Shown piece after piece: positions 6,732-12,227 of a stretch of DNA of 21,288 nucleotides. The notes beneath the pieces were generated by a model that did not search any database, had not been told where the DNA came from, and saw only the letters and a program-made list of their open reading frames with translations. A program made the translations under genes and the position numbers. This DNA is from Candidatus Aenigmatarchaeota archaeon (GTDB lineage Archaea; Aenigmatarchaeota; Aenigmatarchaeia; QMZP01): assembly GCA_016198605.1 (NCBI GenBank), contig JACQIG010000062.1, positions 1 to 21,288 of the forward strand. Reading direction: 5' to 3'. Each line of letters starts with the position of its first letter. Position 1 is the stretch's first letter.

Positions 6732-7223
6732 ATGGCCCTGGAAAGCTACCACCCTGTGAGCAAGATAATACTGATCCTGATAGCCGGGGTTGTGATCTAC
6801 ATGCTTTCATTCCCTGTTACAGGCCTCCTTGTGCCAAGGGACAGGCCTTTTGGGCACATGATGGGGAATTTTGGGACTCCAGGTAACATATTGGTCAACA
6901 GCCTGTCTGTAGCTGTGGGGTTGGTGGGCATGCTTGTCATGTCGCTGCTGCTGTTCAGGAAGAGGGAGCAGACCCCTGTGGAGAAGCCTAAGGCAGATGA
7001 ATTCTCCATAATGAAACGCGCGCTAAGCGCAGACGAGGCGCTGCTGCTTGAGAAGGTCAGGGCCGTGCCTGATGGCATAACGCAGGACTCCCTGAGGTTC
7101 AGGCTCAACTGGAGCAAAGCCAAGGTTTCCACTATGCTAAGCAACCTTGACAGGATGGGACTTGTCCAGAGGGAGAGGCTTGGCAAGACGTACAAGGTGC
7201 ACTACCAGTCACAAGACAAATAG
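6732..7223 (+). CDS. Membrane-anchored winged-helix transcriptional regulator
   Basis: This protein of about 163 residues has two membrane segments (about residues 9-32 and 54-75) joined by an external loop containing GHMMGNFGTPGN. A cytoplasmic winged helix follows (about 97-160): LSADEALLLEKVRAVPDGI, TQDSLRFRLNWSKAKVSTML, then NLDRMGLVQRERLGKTYKV with the wing. This resembles the MarR/IclR-like C-terminal domains of archaeal membrane regulators. Several starts are possible: TTG 6717, ATG 6723, ATG 6732. GAGG at 6719-6722 is correctly spaced only for 6732, so I chose that one; translation is probably coupled to the preceding gene. The outside-loop plus inside-DNA-binding plan suggests a one-component signal sensor. 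The adjacent exported Met/His-rich protein is a possible target or signal partner. No ligand can be read from sequence. Confidence 0.82.
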   Translation: MALESYHPVSKIILILIAGVVIYMLSFPVTGLLVPRDRPFGHMMGNFGTPGNILVNSLSVAVGLVGMLVMSLLLFRKREQTPVEKPKADEFSIMKRALSADEALLLEKVRAVPDGITQDSLRFRLNWSKAKVSTMLSNLDRMGLVQRERLGKTYKVHYQSQDK

Positions 7224-7253
7224 CTCACGGTTCTGAACGGTTTAACCCGCTTG

Positions 7254-7262
7254 GTATATTAT
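7254..7262 (+). promoter_or_regulatory. TATA box for the Met/His-rich protein gene
   Basis: GTATATTAT is centred 38 bases before the ATG at 7296. Transcription should start near 7284, just in front of the Shine-Dalgarno sequence. Confidence 0.6.
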
Positions 7263-7284
7263 CCGTGGCGCCAATACAATCGGT

Positions 7285-7293
7285 AGGAGGTGA
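7285..7293 (+). promoter_or_regulatory. Near-perfect Shine-Dalgarno sequence
   Basis: AGGAGGTGA matches the anti-Shine-Dalgarno end of 16S rRNA over nine bases and sits just before the ATG at 7296. It sets that ATG as the start rather than the in-frame GTG at 7290, which lies inside the site. Confidence 0.8.
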
Positions 7294-7295
7294 AT

Positions 7296-7643
7296 ATGAA
7301 CAAATACTTCATCGTAGCGGTGCCAATCGTGGCCGTGATAGCCTTGGCAGGGCTTGCGCTGGCGCATCCGCTGCTTAACACCCAGGACCTGACGCAGGAG
7401 CAGAAGGACCTGAGTATACAGATGCTTGAGCTGAAGCAGCAGATGATAGGGGACCAGATAGCCTACCTGAGGGGCGAGATAACGCAGGACCAGTATGAGG
7501 CCAACCTTCAGCAGCGCATGCAGGGCATGAAGGACCTGATGGGCCAGGCTGAAGAGGCGGGACTGATCCAGAATGGCATGGTCAATGGAATGGGCATGCA
7601 CGGCTCCGGCAGGATGCACGGGATGGGCATGATGGGCTTTTAA
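7296..7643 (+). CDS. Exported Met/His-rich small protein, possible metal binder
   Basis: This 115-residue protein starts with a signal peptide (MNKYFIVAVPIVAVIALAGL, cleavage probably after LALA near residue 24). A charged helical segment rich in Gln, Glu and Met follows (about 30-90, with QMLELKQQMIGDQIAYLRGE and an R-M-Q-G-M-K-D-L-M stretch). The tail is low-complexity Gly-Met-His (NGMGMHGSGRMHGMGMMGF, last 19 residues). Met/His clusters of this kind are found in exported proteins that bind copper or silver, and the helical part resembles Spy/CpxP- or DUF2680-like small extracytoplasmic proteins. This is an inference from composition. It has the strongest ribosome binding site in the window, which suggests high expression. 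The upstream membrane winged-helix gene is the obvious candidate regulator. Confidence 0.85.
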   Translation: MNKYFIVAVPIVAVIALAGLALAHPLLNTQDLTQEQKDLSIQMLELKQQMIGDQIAYLRGEITQDQYEANLQQRMQGMKDLMGQAEEAGLIQNGMVNGMGMHGSGRMHGMGMMGF

Positions 7644-7655
7644 GCCCTCTTCCAT

Positions 7656-7665
7656 ATTTTTAAAA
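7656..7665 (+). promoter_or_regulatory. Possible TATA box of the thiolase operon
   Basis: An ATTTTTAAAA-type sequence is centred about 36 bases before the ATG at 7697, leaving a leader of roughly 10 bases. The T-run just after the preceding stop may also end the upstream transcript. Confidence 0.4.
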
Positions 7666-7696
7666 ACTATTTCTAATAACAGGGTAATATATAATC

Positions 7697-8890
7697 ATGC
7701 AGGATTCGGTGGTGATAGTTTCTGCAGCGAGGACGCCAATAGGCAAATTCCTAGGCTCTCTTTCTGGGTTCACTGCCCCGCAGCTTGGTGGGATTGCAAT
7801 AAGGGCTAGCCTCGAGAGAGCTTGTGTGAACCCCACGATGGTGGATGAAATTATAATGGGCAATGTCCTGCAGGCAGGTGCTGGCCAGAATCCAGCAAGG
7901 CAGGCTGCGATCCTTGCCGGCGTGAATCCATCAATAGGCGCAACCACCGTTAACAAGGTCTGCGGCTCTGGACTAAAATCCGTGATGCTTGGAGCGCAGG
8001 CGATAAGGTGCGGGGATGCGCAGATAATTGTCGCGGGCGGGATGGAGAGCATGAGCAATGCGCCACACTTGCTGAGAGAGGGGAGAAGGATAAGGAAATA
8101 TGGCAATATTCCTAAGGAAGAATTACTGCAATGCAGGGAAGATTATACCCTAATTGATTCCATGATAAGCGAAGGCCTGTGGTGCGCCTTCAATTCCTGC
8201 CATATGGGAACCCTTGCCGAGAAGGCTGGGGAGAAATACAAAATAAGCAGGAAGGAACAGGACCAATTCTCATTGGAGAGCCACAGGAAGGCTATTAAAG
8301 CAATTGATTCTGGGAAATTCAGGAAGGAGGTTGCCACCGTGAAGAATGTTCCAGGGGATGAAGGGCCCAGGAGGGACACCAACATCAAGAAACTGTCAGG
8401 GCTCCCCATTGTATTTGGCAAGAAAGGGACAATAACGGCGGGCAACGCATCCCAGCTCAGCGACGGCGCGGCTGCCGTTGTCCTGATGGAGGAGGACAAG
8501 GCCTTGCAGTCCGGGCTGAAGCCGCTGGCAAGGATTGAGGCTTATGCGCAATCTGCTGTAGACCCTGCATGGTATACTGTCGCCCCTGTTTCCGCTGTAA
8601 AAGCATTGCTGAAGAAAACAAGGCACAAGATTGGTGATTTTGACCTGGTAGAGCTCAATGAGGCCTATGCATTGCAGGCGCTGGCCGTTGCAAAGGATTT
8701 AGGCATACCCAAAGAATTATTAAACGTGAACGGCGGGGCCATAGCGCTGGGGCATCCAATAGGCTGCTCAGGGGCAAGGATACTTACGACCCTCATATAT
8801 GCAATGCAGGACAGGAAAAAGGATTTGGGGCTTGCAACGCTCTGCATTGGCGGGGGCGAAGCGGTTGCGATGAGCGTGGAAAGGTTATGA
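7697..8890 (+). CDS. Acetyl-CoA C-acetyltransferase (thiolase)
   Basis: This 397-residue protein has the usual length and full active site of a thiolase. The acyl-accepting Cys89 is in NKVCGSGLKSV, His353 is in GGAIALGHPIGCSGAR, and the second catalytic Cys383 is in CIGGGEAVA. The N-terminal VVIVSAARTPIGKF motif is typical of the family, and GGMESMSNAPHLL (about 114-126) matches the acetoacetyl-CoA/biosynthetic-type subgroup closely. It would cleave acetoacetyl-CoA with CoA into two acetyl-CoA, or run in reverse, in the cytoplasm. It opens a tight operon: the GNAT gene overlaps its end by 4 bases, and the 3-hydroxyacyl-CoA dehydrogenase follows. Archaeal HMG-CoA-pathway thiolases lack this bacterial-like motif set, so bacterial origin by transfer is plausible; a tree would decide. 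Confidence 0.95.
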   Translation: MQDSVVIVSAARTPIGKFLGSLSGFTAPQLGGIAIRASLERACVNPTMVDEIIMGNVLQAGAGQNPARQAAILAGVNPSIGATTVNKVCGSGLKSVMLGAQAIRCGDAQIIVAGGMESMSNAPHLLREGRRIRKYGNIPKEELLQCREDYTLIDSMISEGLWCAFNSCHMGTLAEKAGEKYKISRKEQDQFSLESHRKAIKAIDSGKFRKEVATVKNVPGDEGPRRDTNIKKLSGLPIVFGKKGTITAGNASQLSDGAAAVVLMEEDKALQSGLKPLARIEAYAQSAVDPAWYTVAPVSAVKALLKKTRHKIGDFDLVELNEAYALQALAVAKDLGIPKELLNVNGGAIALGHPIGCSGARILTTLIYAMQDRKKDLGLATLCIGGGEAVAMSVERL

Positions 8891-9324
8891 GGATAAGGAA
8901 AGCAAGGCCTGCTGATGCGGGGCAGATATACAGGCTTGTCAAGGGCAGCAGGGAGCTCGTGATAACAAGTACGTACAACTTCCTTGAGAAGGAGGCAATT
9001 CAGCAATGGGTCAGGGATAAAAGCATCAGCCTGTTTGTGGCAGAGGACAAAGGAAAAGTCATAGGCCTGATTTATGCCGAACTGCTCTTCGGCAGCGGCA
9101 AGGCCATGTACTTGGACAACCTTGTCGTCCACCCAAGATATAGGGGCAAAGGGGTAGGCACCATGCTTCTTGCTGCATGCACGGCTGAGATGAAAAGAAG
9201 GGGGATAAGGTATGCCGGCATGATGGTGCTGAAGCGCAACTATGAGCTAAGGAAGGGCTTCTTTGAAAGGAACAGCTTCAGGAAAACAGGCGAGCTATAC
9301 TGGATAGAGAAGGTTGTGGAATAG
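8887..9324 (+). CDS. GNAT-family N-acetyltransferase
   Basis: This 145-residue protein shows the GNAT fold in order: MRIRKARPADAGQIYRLV (strand 1 and helix 1), ISLFVAEDKGKVIGLIYAEL (strands 2-4), and the acetyl-CoA site LDNLVVHPRYRGKGVGTMLL (about residues 78-97) with the R-G-K-G-V-G pyrophosphate loop. FFERNSFRKTGELYWIEK at the end is the usual final strand region. It would transfer an acetyl group from acetyl-CoA to an amine; the acceptor cannot be told. The ATG overlaps the thiolase stop as ATGA, and the dehydrogenase begins 1 base after its own stop, so it is translated within the thiolase operon. A protein-lysine or small-molecule acetyltransferase acting in that pathway is one idea, unproven. 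Confidence 0.9.
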   Translation: MRIRKARPADAGQIYRLVKGSRELVITSTYNFLEKEAIQQWVRDKSISLFVAEDKGKVIGLIYAELLFGSGKAMYLDNLVVHPRYRGKGVGTMLLAACTAEMKRRGIRYAGMMVLKRNYELRKGFFERNSFRKTGELYWIEKVVE

Positions 9325-9325
9325 C

Positions 9326-10195
9326 ATGGACATCAGGAAGGTTGGCGTGGTCGGGGCAGGCACGATGGGACATGGCATTGCCCAGGTTTTTGCAATGAAG
9401 GAGTATGATGTTACACTGGTTGACCACGAGAAGGACAACCTTGCCAAGGCTGTGAAGATGATAAACCTGAGCCTTGACAAGCTTGTTGAGAAAGGCAGGC
9501 TTGCAAATGCGGTCAGGATGGAGATACCCAAAAGGGTCAGGACCAGCACAGACCTGAAGGCGCTGGACAGGTGCGAGCTTGTCATAGAGGCTGTCACGGA
9601 AAAGGCGGAGGTAAAGAAGGAAGTCTTCCAGCAATTGGATAAGATATGCCCTAAGGAAACCATAATCGCAACCAACACGTCTTCCATTTCCATCTCAAAG
9701 CTCGGCGCTTTCACAAAAAGGCCTGGCAGGGTCATTGGGATGCACTTCTTCAACCCGCCCGTATTGATGGAATTAGTTGAAGTGATAAGGGGGATTGACA
9801 CGTCGCAAAAAACTTATGATGAAGCCAGGAGGGTCTGCCAGAGGCTGGGCAAGACGCCGGTGGAAATAAAGGACTTCCCCGGCTTCGTGGCCAACAGGCT
9901 TTCAATCCCGCTCATAAATGAGGCCATATTCGTCCTGATGGATAACATTGCAACACGGGAGGAGATAGACACCGTGATGAAACTGGGCATGCACCACCCA
10001 ATGGGGCCGCTGGAGCTTGCCGACTTCATCGGGCTGGACGTTGTCCTGCACATAATGGAAAACCTTTATGAGGAGTATGAGGACAGCAAATACAGGGTGT
10101 GCCCGCTCCTGAAGAAGATGGTGGAGGCAGGGCATCTGGGAAGGAAGGCGGGCAAGGGCTTCTATGAGTATGATGAAAATGGCAGGAAGAAATAG
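9326..10195 (+). CDS. 3-Hydroxyacyl-CoA (3-hydroxybutyryl-CoA) dehydrogenase
   Basis: This 289-residue protein has the length of the single-function short-chain enzyme. The NAD-binding GAGTMG is at 10-15 (VGVVGAGTMGHGIAQVFA), and VTLVDHEKD carries the Asp that selects NAD. The active-site residues of the family are all present: Ser119 (TNTSS), His140 (MHFFNP), Glu152 (ELVEVIRG) and Asn190 (GFVANR). Their spacing equals Ser137, His158, Glu170 and Asn208 of the human enzyme. The C-terminal domain has HHPMGPLELADFIGLDV and ends in GRKAGKGFYEYDENGRKK. It oxidises (S)-3-hydroxyacyl-CoA to 3-oxoacyl-CoA with NAD, feeding the thiolase encoded in the same operon. The start at 9326 was chosen because the earlier in-frame TTG at 9314 would overlap the acetyltransferase gene and add residues before the Rossmann fold. 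Confidence 0.95.
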   Translation: MDIRKVGVVGAGTMGHGIAQVFAMKEYDVTLVDHEKDNLAKAVKMINLSLDKLVEKGRLANAVRMEIPKRVRTSTDLKALDRCELVIEAVTEKAEVKKEVFQQLDKICPKETIIATNTSSISISKLGAFTKRPGRVIGMHFFNPPVLMELVEVIRGIDTSQKTYDEARRVCQRLGKTPVEIKDFPGFVANRLSIPLINEAIFVLMDNIATREEIDTVMKLGMHHPMGPLELADFIGLDVVLHIMENLYEEYEDSKYRVCPLLKKMVEAGHLGRKAGKGFYEYDENGRKK

Positions 10196-10216
10196 GAACC
10201 TGCAAAGTTGTCATTC

Positions 10217-10561
10217 TTACATTATGAGGCCTGCTGGGAATCCGGGCTCCCACGAAGCCTTGCGCCTCACGTCTGCGTATATTTCCTCCCAATTGCGGTC
10301 CCATGGGACAGGATAATCGCTGGTCGCGAAATGCACGCCATTGGGGTTTGCATACTGGGCCTTGTCCCAATGCCCGTCAAATCCGTAGTCAAATATTGTA
10401 AAATCGTCACCGCTTATTCCAGCGTAATTGGAGACGTGGAACGCTATCCCCGGTTTGGGGTCGCTGACAAGGGCTACCTCTATCTTCTCCTTTGATCCGT
10501 TGCAGGAGGTGGCAGCCAGAGCCAAAGAGGCTATGCCAATGGCCTTGTACATGCGTCCCAT
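10217..10561 (-). CDS. Small lipoprotein (family A)
   Basis: This 114-residue protein has a signal ending in the lipobox LAATSC (Cys20), so it is probably anchored outside the cell membrane. The mature part is short and mostly beta in pattern: KIEVALVSDPKPGIAFHVSN, then DDFTIFDYGFDGHWDKAQYA, then WEEIYADVRRKA. The DDF-x-I-F-D...D-G-x-x-D segment and the following helix resemble those of the lipoprotein encoded at 14755-15216, suggesting distant paralogs. No known family was recognised. It converges on the dehydrogenase gene with 21 bases between the stops. A GTGGT a few bases before the ATG may serve as a ribosome binding site, and a TATA-like sequence lies 33 bases upstream. Confidence 0.8.
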   Translation of the reverse strand: MGRMYKAIGIASLALAATSCNGSKEKIEVALVSDPKPGIAFHVSNYAGISGDDFTIFDYGFDGHWDKAQYANPNGVHFATSDYPVPWDRNWEEIYADVRRKASWEPGFPAGLIM

Positions 10562-10589
10562 AGAACCACAGCTAAGTTTGGAAGGGAAG

Positions 10590-10598
10590 TTTTTTAAG
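10590..10598 (-). promoter_or_regulatory. TATA-like box for the small lipoprotein gene
   Basis: CTTAAAAAA on the minus strand is centred about 33 bases before the ATG at 10561, leaving a leader of about 7 bases. Confidence 0.4.
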
Positions 10599-10658
10599 CG
10601 TTAAGGCCCGGTTCTGGGCATGCGACAAGTATTTCTGATGGCACTACAAATATGATTG

Positions 10659-11141
10659 ATGAAACCAAGGACTATTGACAGGGTTTTAATAATAATCCTT
10701 GCGGTCTTGCCTGCATTGGCCGCCGGTGCTGACTCCCTGTGGACTCCCGTGTCTGCTTCAACATATGTGCCTGCCATACTGCCCATCCTTGTGATATTGA
10801 TCGTCAGGTCTGGAAACCCGAAGAATGATTCCAGGCAGGCCATTATCCTGCTTTCCCTGGGCATAGCCTACCTTGCCGCAGGCTTTATATTCTCCATTAC
10901 GCTGCCGGGGCAGACACTTCTCATCGTGGGAGCTGTCCTGGTTTACATTGGCTATTTCAAGAGGCTGGGGATGGCCACCCATGACGCAAGGAAGATTGTC
11001 CTGGGCTTCATTGGGCTTTCCGTCGCATTCCTCGGCCTCAGGCTTGTGCTGGGGGAATTCCTGTTTGTAGACAACCAGCTGCTAGGACCGGTGATGGTTA
11101 TAGCAGGAATAATAATTTCCATTGCGCCTTACAGGATATGA
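10659..11141 (+). CDS. Multipass membrane protein of unknown function
   Basis: This protein of about 160 residues is mostly hydrophobic. Roughly five membrane helices are visible: about residues 7-24 (VLIIILAVLPALAAG), 36-49 (YVPAILPILVILIV), 61-80 (IILLSLGIAYLAAGFIFSIT), 84-99 (GQTLLIVGAVLVYIGY), then 113-129 and 140-158. Short basic loops (SGNPKNDSR; FKRLGMATHDARK) suggest cytoplasmic turns. The start ATG was chosen over the adjacent TTG. No family was recognised and no catalytic motif is visible. It runs on the same strand into the nitrilase gene, whose start lies 28 bases after this stop and has its own TATA box. Confidence 0.8.
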   Translation: MKPRTIDRVLIIILAVLPALAAGADSLWTPVSASTYVPAILPILVILIVRSGNPKNDSRQAIILLSLGIAYLAAGFIFSITLPGQTLLIVGAVLVYIGYFKRLGMATHDARKIVLGFIGLSVAFLGLRLVLGEFLFVDNQLLGPVMVIAGIIISIAPYRI

Positions 11142-11148
11142 ATTTAAG
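11141..11148 (+). promoter_or_regulatory. TATA box deciding the nitrilase start
   Basis: AATTTAAG is centred 25-26 bases before the ATG at 11170. It supports that ATG over the in-frame TTG at 11122, which lies inside the upstream gene. Confidence 0.65.
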
Positions 11149-11169
11149 GCTTCTTTCAAATATCAGCCT

Positions 11170-11895
11170 ATGTTCAGGGTATCGGCCGTACAAATGGCCA
11201 TTGACGACAAGCAGCCTGGAAGAAATCTTCACAAGATACTCCAGTATATGGAAGCGGCAAAGGAAAATGGCAGTTATATCGCTTGTTTTCCAGAGACAAG
11301 CCTTTCCGGACTGGCAAGGCCGGCCATTAAAGAGGTCGTGGATATGCTATCTCTCATTGAAAAAAAGGCCCACTCTCTTGGGATGTATACCATAGTGGGC
11401 AGTTATTGTGAAAAGGAAGGGAAGGTTTACAACGAATTATATGTTATAGATGACCTGGGCACCTGGACACGCACATACCAAAAACGGCATCTTTGGGAAG
11501 CTGAAGAGGGGGTCATGCCTGGGCTTGATATAAACCAGCCGATAATTACTCCAGAGGGAAGCATAGGGATTATAAATTGCTGGGACATTGCATTCCCCGA
11601 AGAAACTAAGTCGCTTGCAAGGGAGGGGGCAAGAGTAATTTTCTGTCCTGCATACTGGTTTGACAAGCCAAGGCCGGACAATCCTGATTATTTCGGCTAT
11701 CCAAGCGCAAGGGCAAACGAGAACCAAGTTTATCTGGTTTTTTGCGATGCATTCTCCAAAGAAACTGTTGGAAGAAGCAAGATTGTCTCTCCTGTGAAGG
11801 TTCTTGCAGAGGCCAGAGAGGAGGAGCTTATTTCTGCTGATGTTGATTTTGATGAGCTGGAAACTCTCAGGCAAAAATATAATTGCTGGAAATGA
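11170..11895 (+). CDS. Nitrilase-superfamily carbon-nitrogen hydrolase
   Basis: This protein of about 241 residues is slightly short for the superfamily but has all three catalytic residues. Glu42 is in CFPETSLSG, Lys105 is in TYQKRHLWEAEEG, and the nucleophile Cys137 is in IIINCWDIAFPE. The N-terminal FRVSAVQMAIDDKQPGRNL strand-loop is typical, as is the late PSARANENQVYLVFCDAF segment. It would hydrolyse a C-N bond of an amide, carbamoyl amine or similar small molecule in the cytoplasm. The FPE/KRHL/CWD set resembles omega-amidase/N-carbamoyl-putrescine-type enzymes more than true nitrilases. The substrate cannot be assigned and no pathway partner is nearby. The DUF2283 gene follows after 10 bases but has its own TATA box. 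Confidence 0.9.
   Translation: MFRVSAVQMAIDDKQPGRNLHKILQYMEAAKENGSYIACFPETSLSGLARPAIKEVVDMLSLIEKKAHSLGMYTIVGSYCEKEGKVYNELYVIDDLGTWTRTYQKRHLWEAEEGVMPGLDINQPIITPEGSIGIINCWDIAFPEETKSLAREGARVIFCPAYWFDKPRPDNPDYFGYPSARANENQVYLVFCDAFSKETVGRSKIVSPVKVLAEAREEELISADVDFDELETLRQKYNCWK
11875..11884 (+). promoter_or_regulatory. TATA box deciding the DUF2283 start
   Basis: AAATATAATT, inside the end of the nitrilase gene, is centred 26-27 bases before the ATG at 11906. It rules against the long upstream extension that overlaps the nitrilase. Confidence 0.65.
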
Positions 11896-11905
11896 AATAG
11901 ATAAC

Positions 11906-12136
11906 ATGAAAGGGCAAATGCAGATATATTATGATGAAGAAGGTGATTTCTTAGAGATAAACATAGGCAAATACACAGAAGGCCATTTCCGGGACATAGG
12001 CGAAGGGGTAGCTGAAAGGGTAGACGAAAAAACAGGCAAAGTGACAGGAATTGCCATATTGAGTTTCAAGAAAAGGGCTAAGCAGCTTAAGGGCATGAAA
12101 ATAAACCTGCCTGTCACGCTGGATTGTGCCCGCTGA
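11906..12136 (+). CDS. DUF2283-family small protein
   Basis: This 76-residue protein contains the pattern of DUF2283: MQIYYDEEGDFLEINIG, then GVAERVDEKTGKVTGIAILS, with a basic C-terminal tail (FKKRAKQLKG). Members are small alpha/beta proteins of unknown function, common in archaea and cyanobacteria and sometimes near toxin-antitoxin or mobile genes. No toxin is visible here. The start was chosen from TATA spacing; a second ATG four codons on (11918) gives the more typical family N-terminus and is possible. The neighbouring nitrilase is probably unrelated in function. The family match is by pattern and fairly secure; the role is unknown. Confidence 0.82.
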   Translation: MKGQMQIYYDEEGDFLEINIGKYTEGHFRDIGEGVAERVDEKTGKVTGIAILSFKKRAKQLKGMKINLPVTLDCAR

Positions 12137-12186
12137 CCTATCCATTCTATCCAAGTCAGAATCTGCTAATAACTTCTTAAGCGCGC

Positions 12187-12194
12187 ATTTAAGA
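12187..12194 (+). promoter_or_regulatory. TATA box for rad50
   Basis: ATTTAAGA is centred 37-38 bases before the ATG at 12228. The predicted leader holds GGTGGTG as a likely ribosome binding site. The box would also fit a leaderless GTG at 12219. Confidence 0.55.
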
Positions 12195-12227
12195 TTTCAT
12201 TACAATAATTAACCGCTGGTGGTGTGG

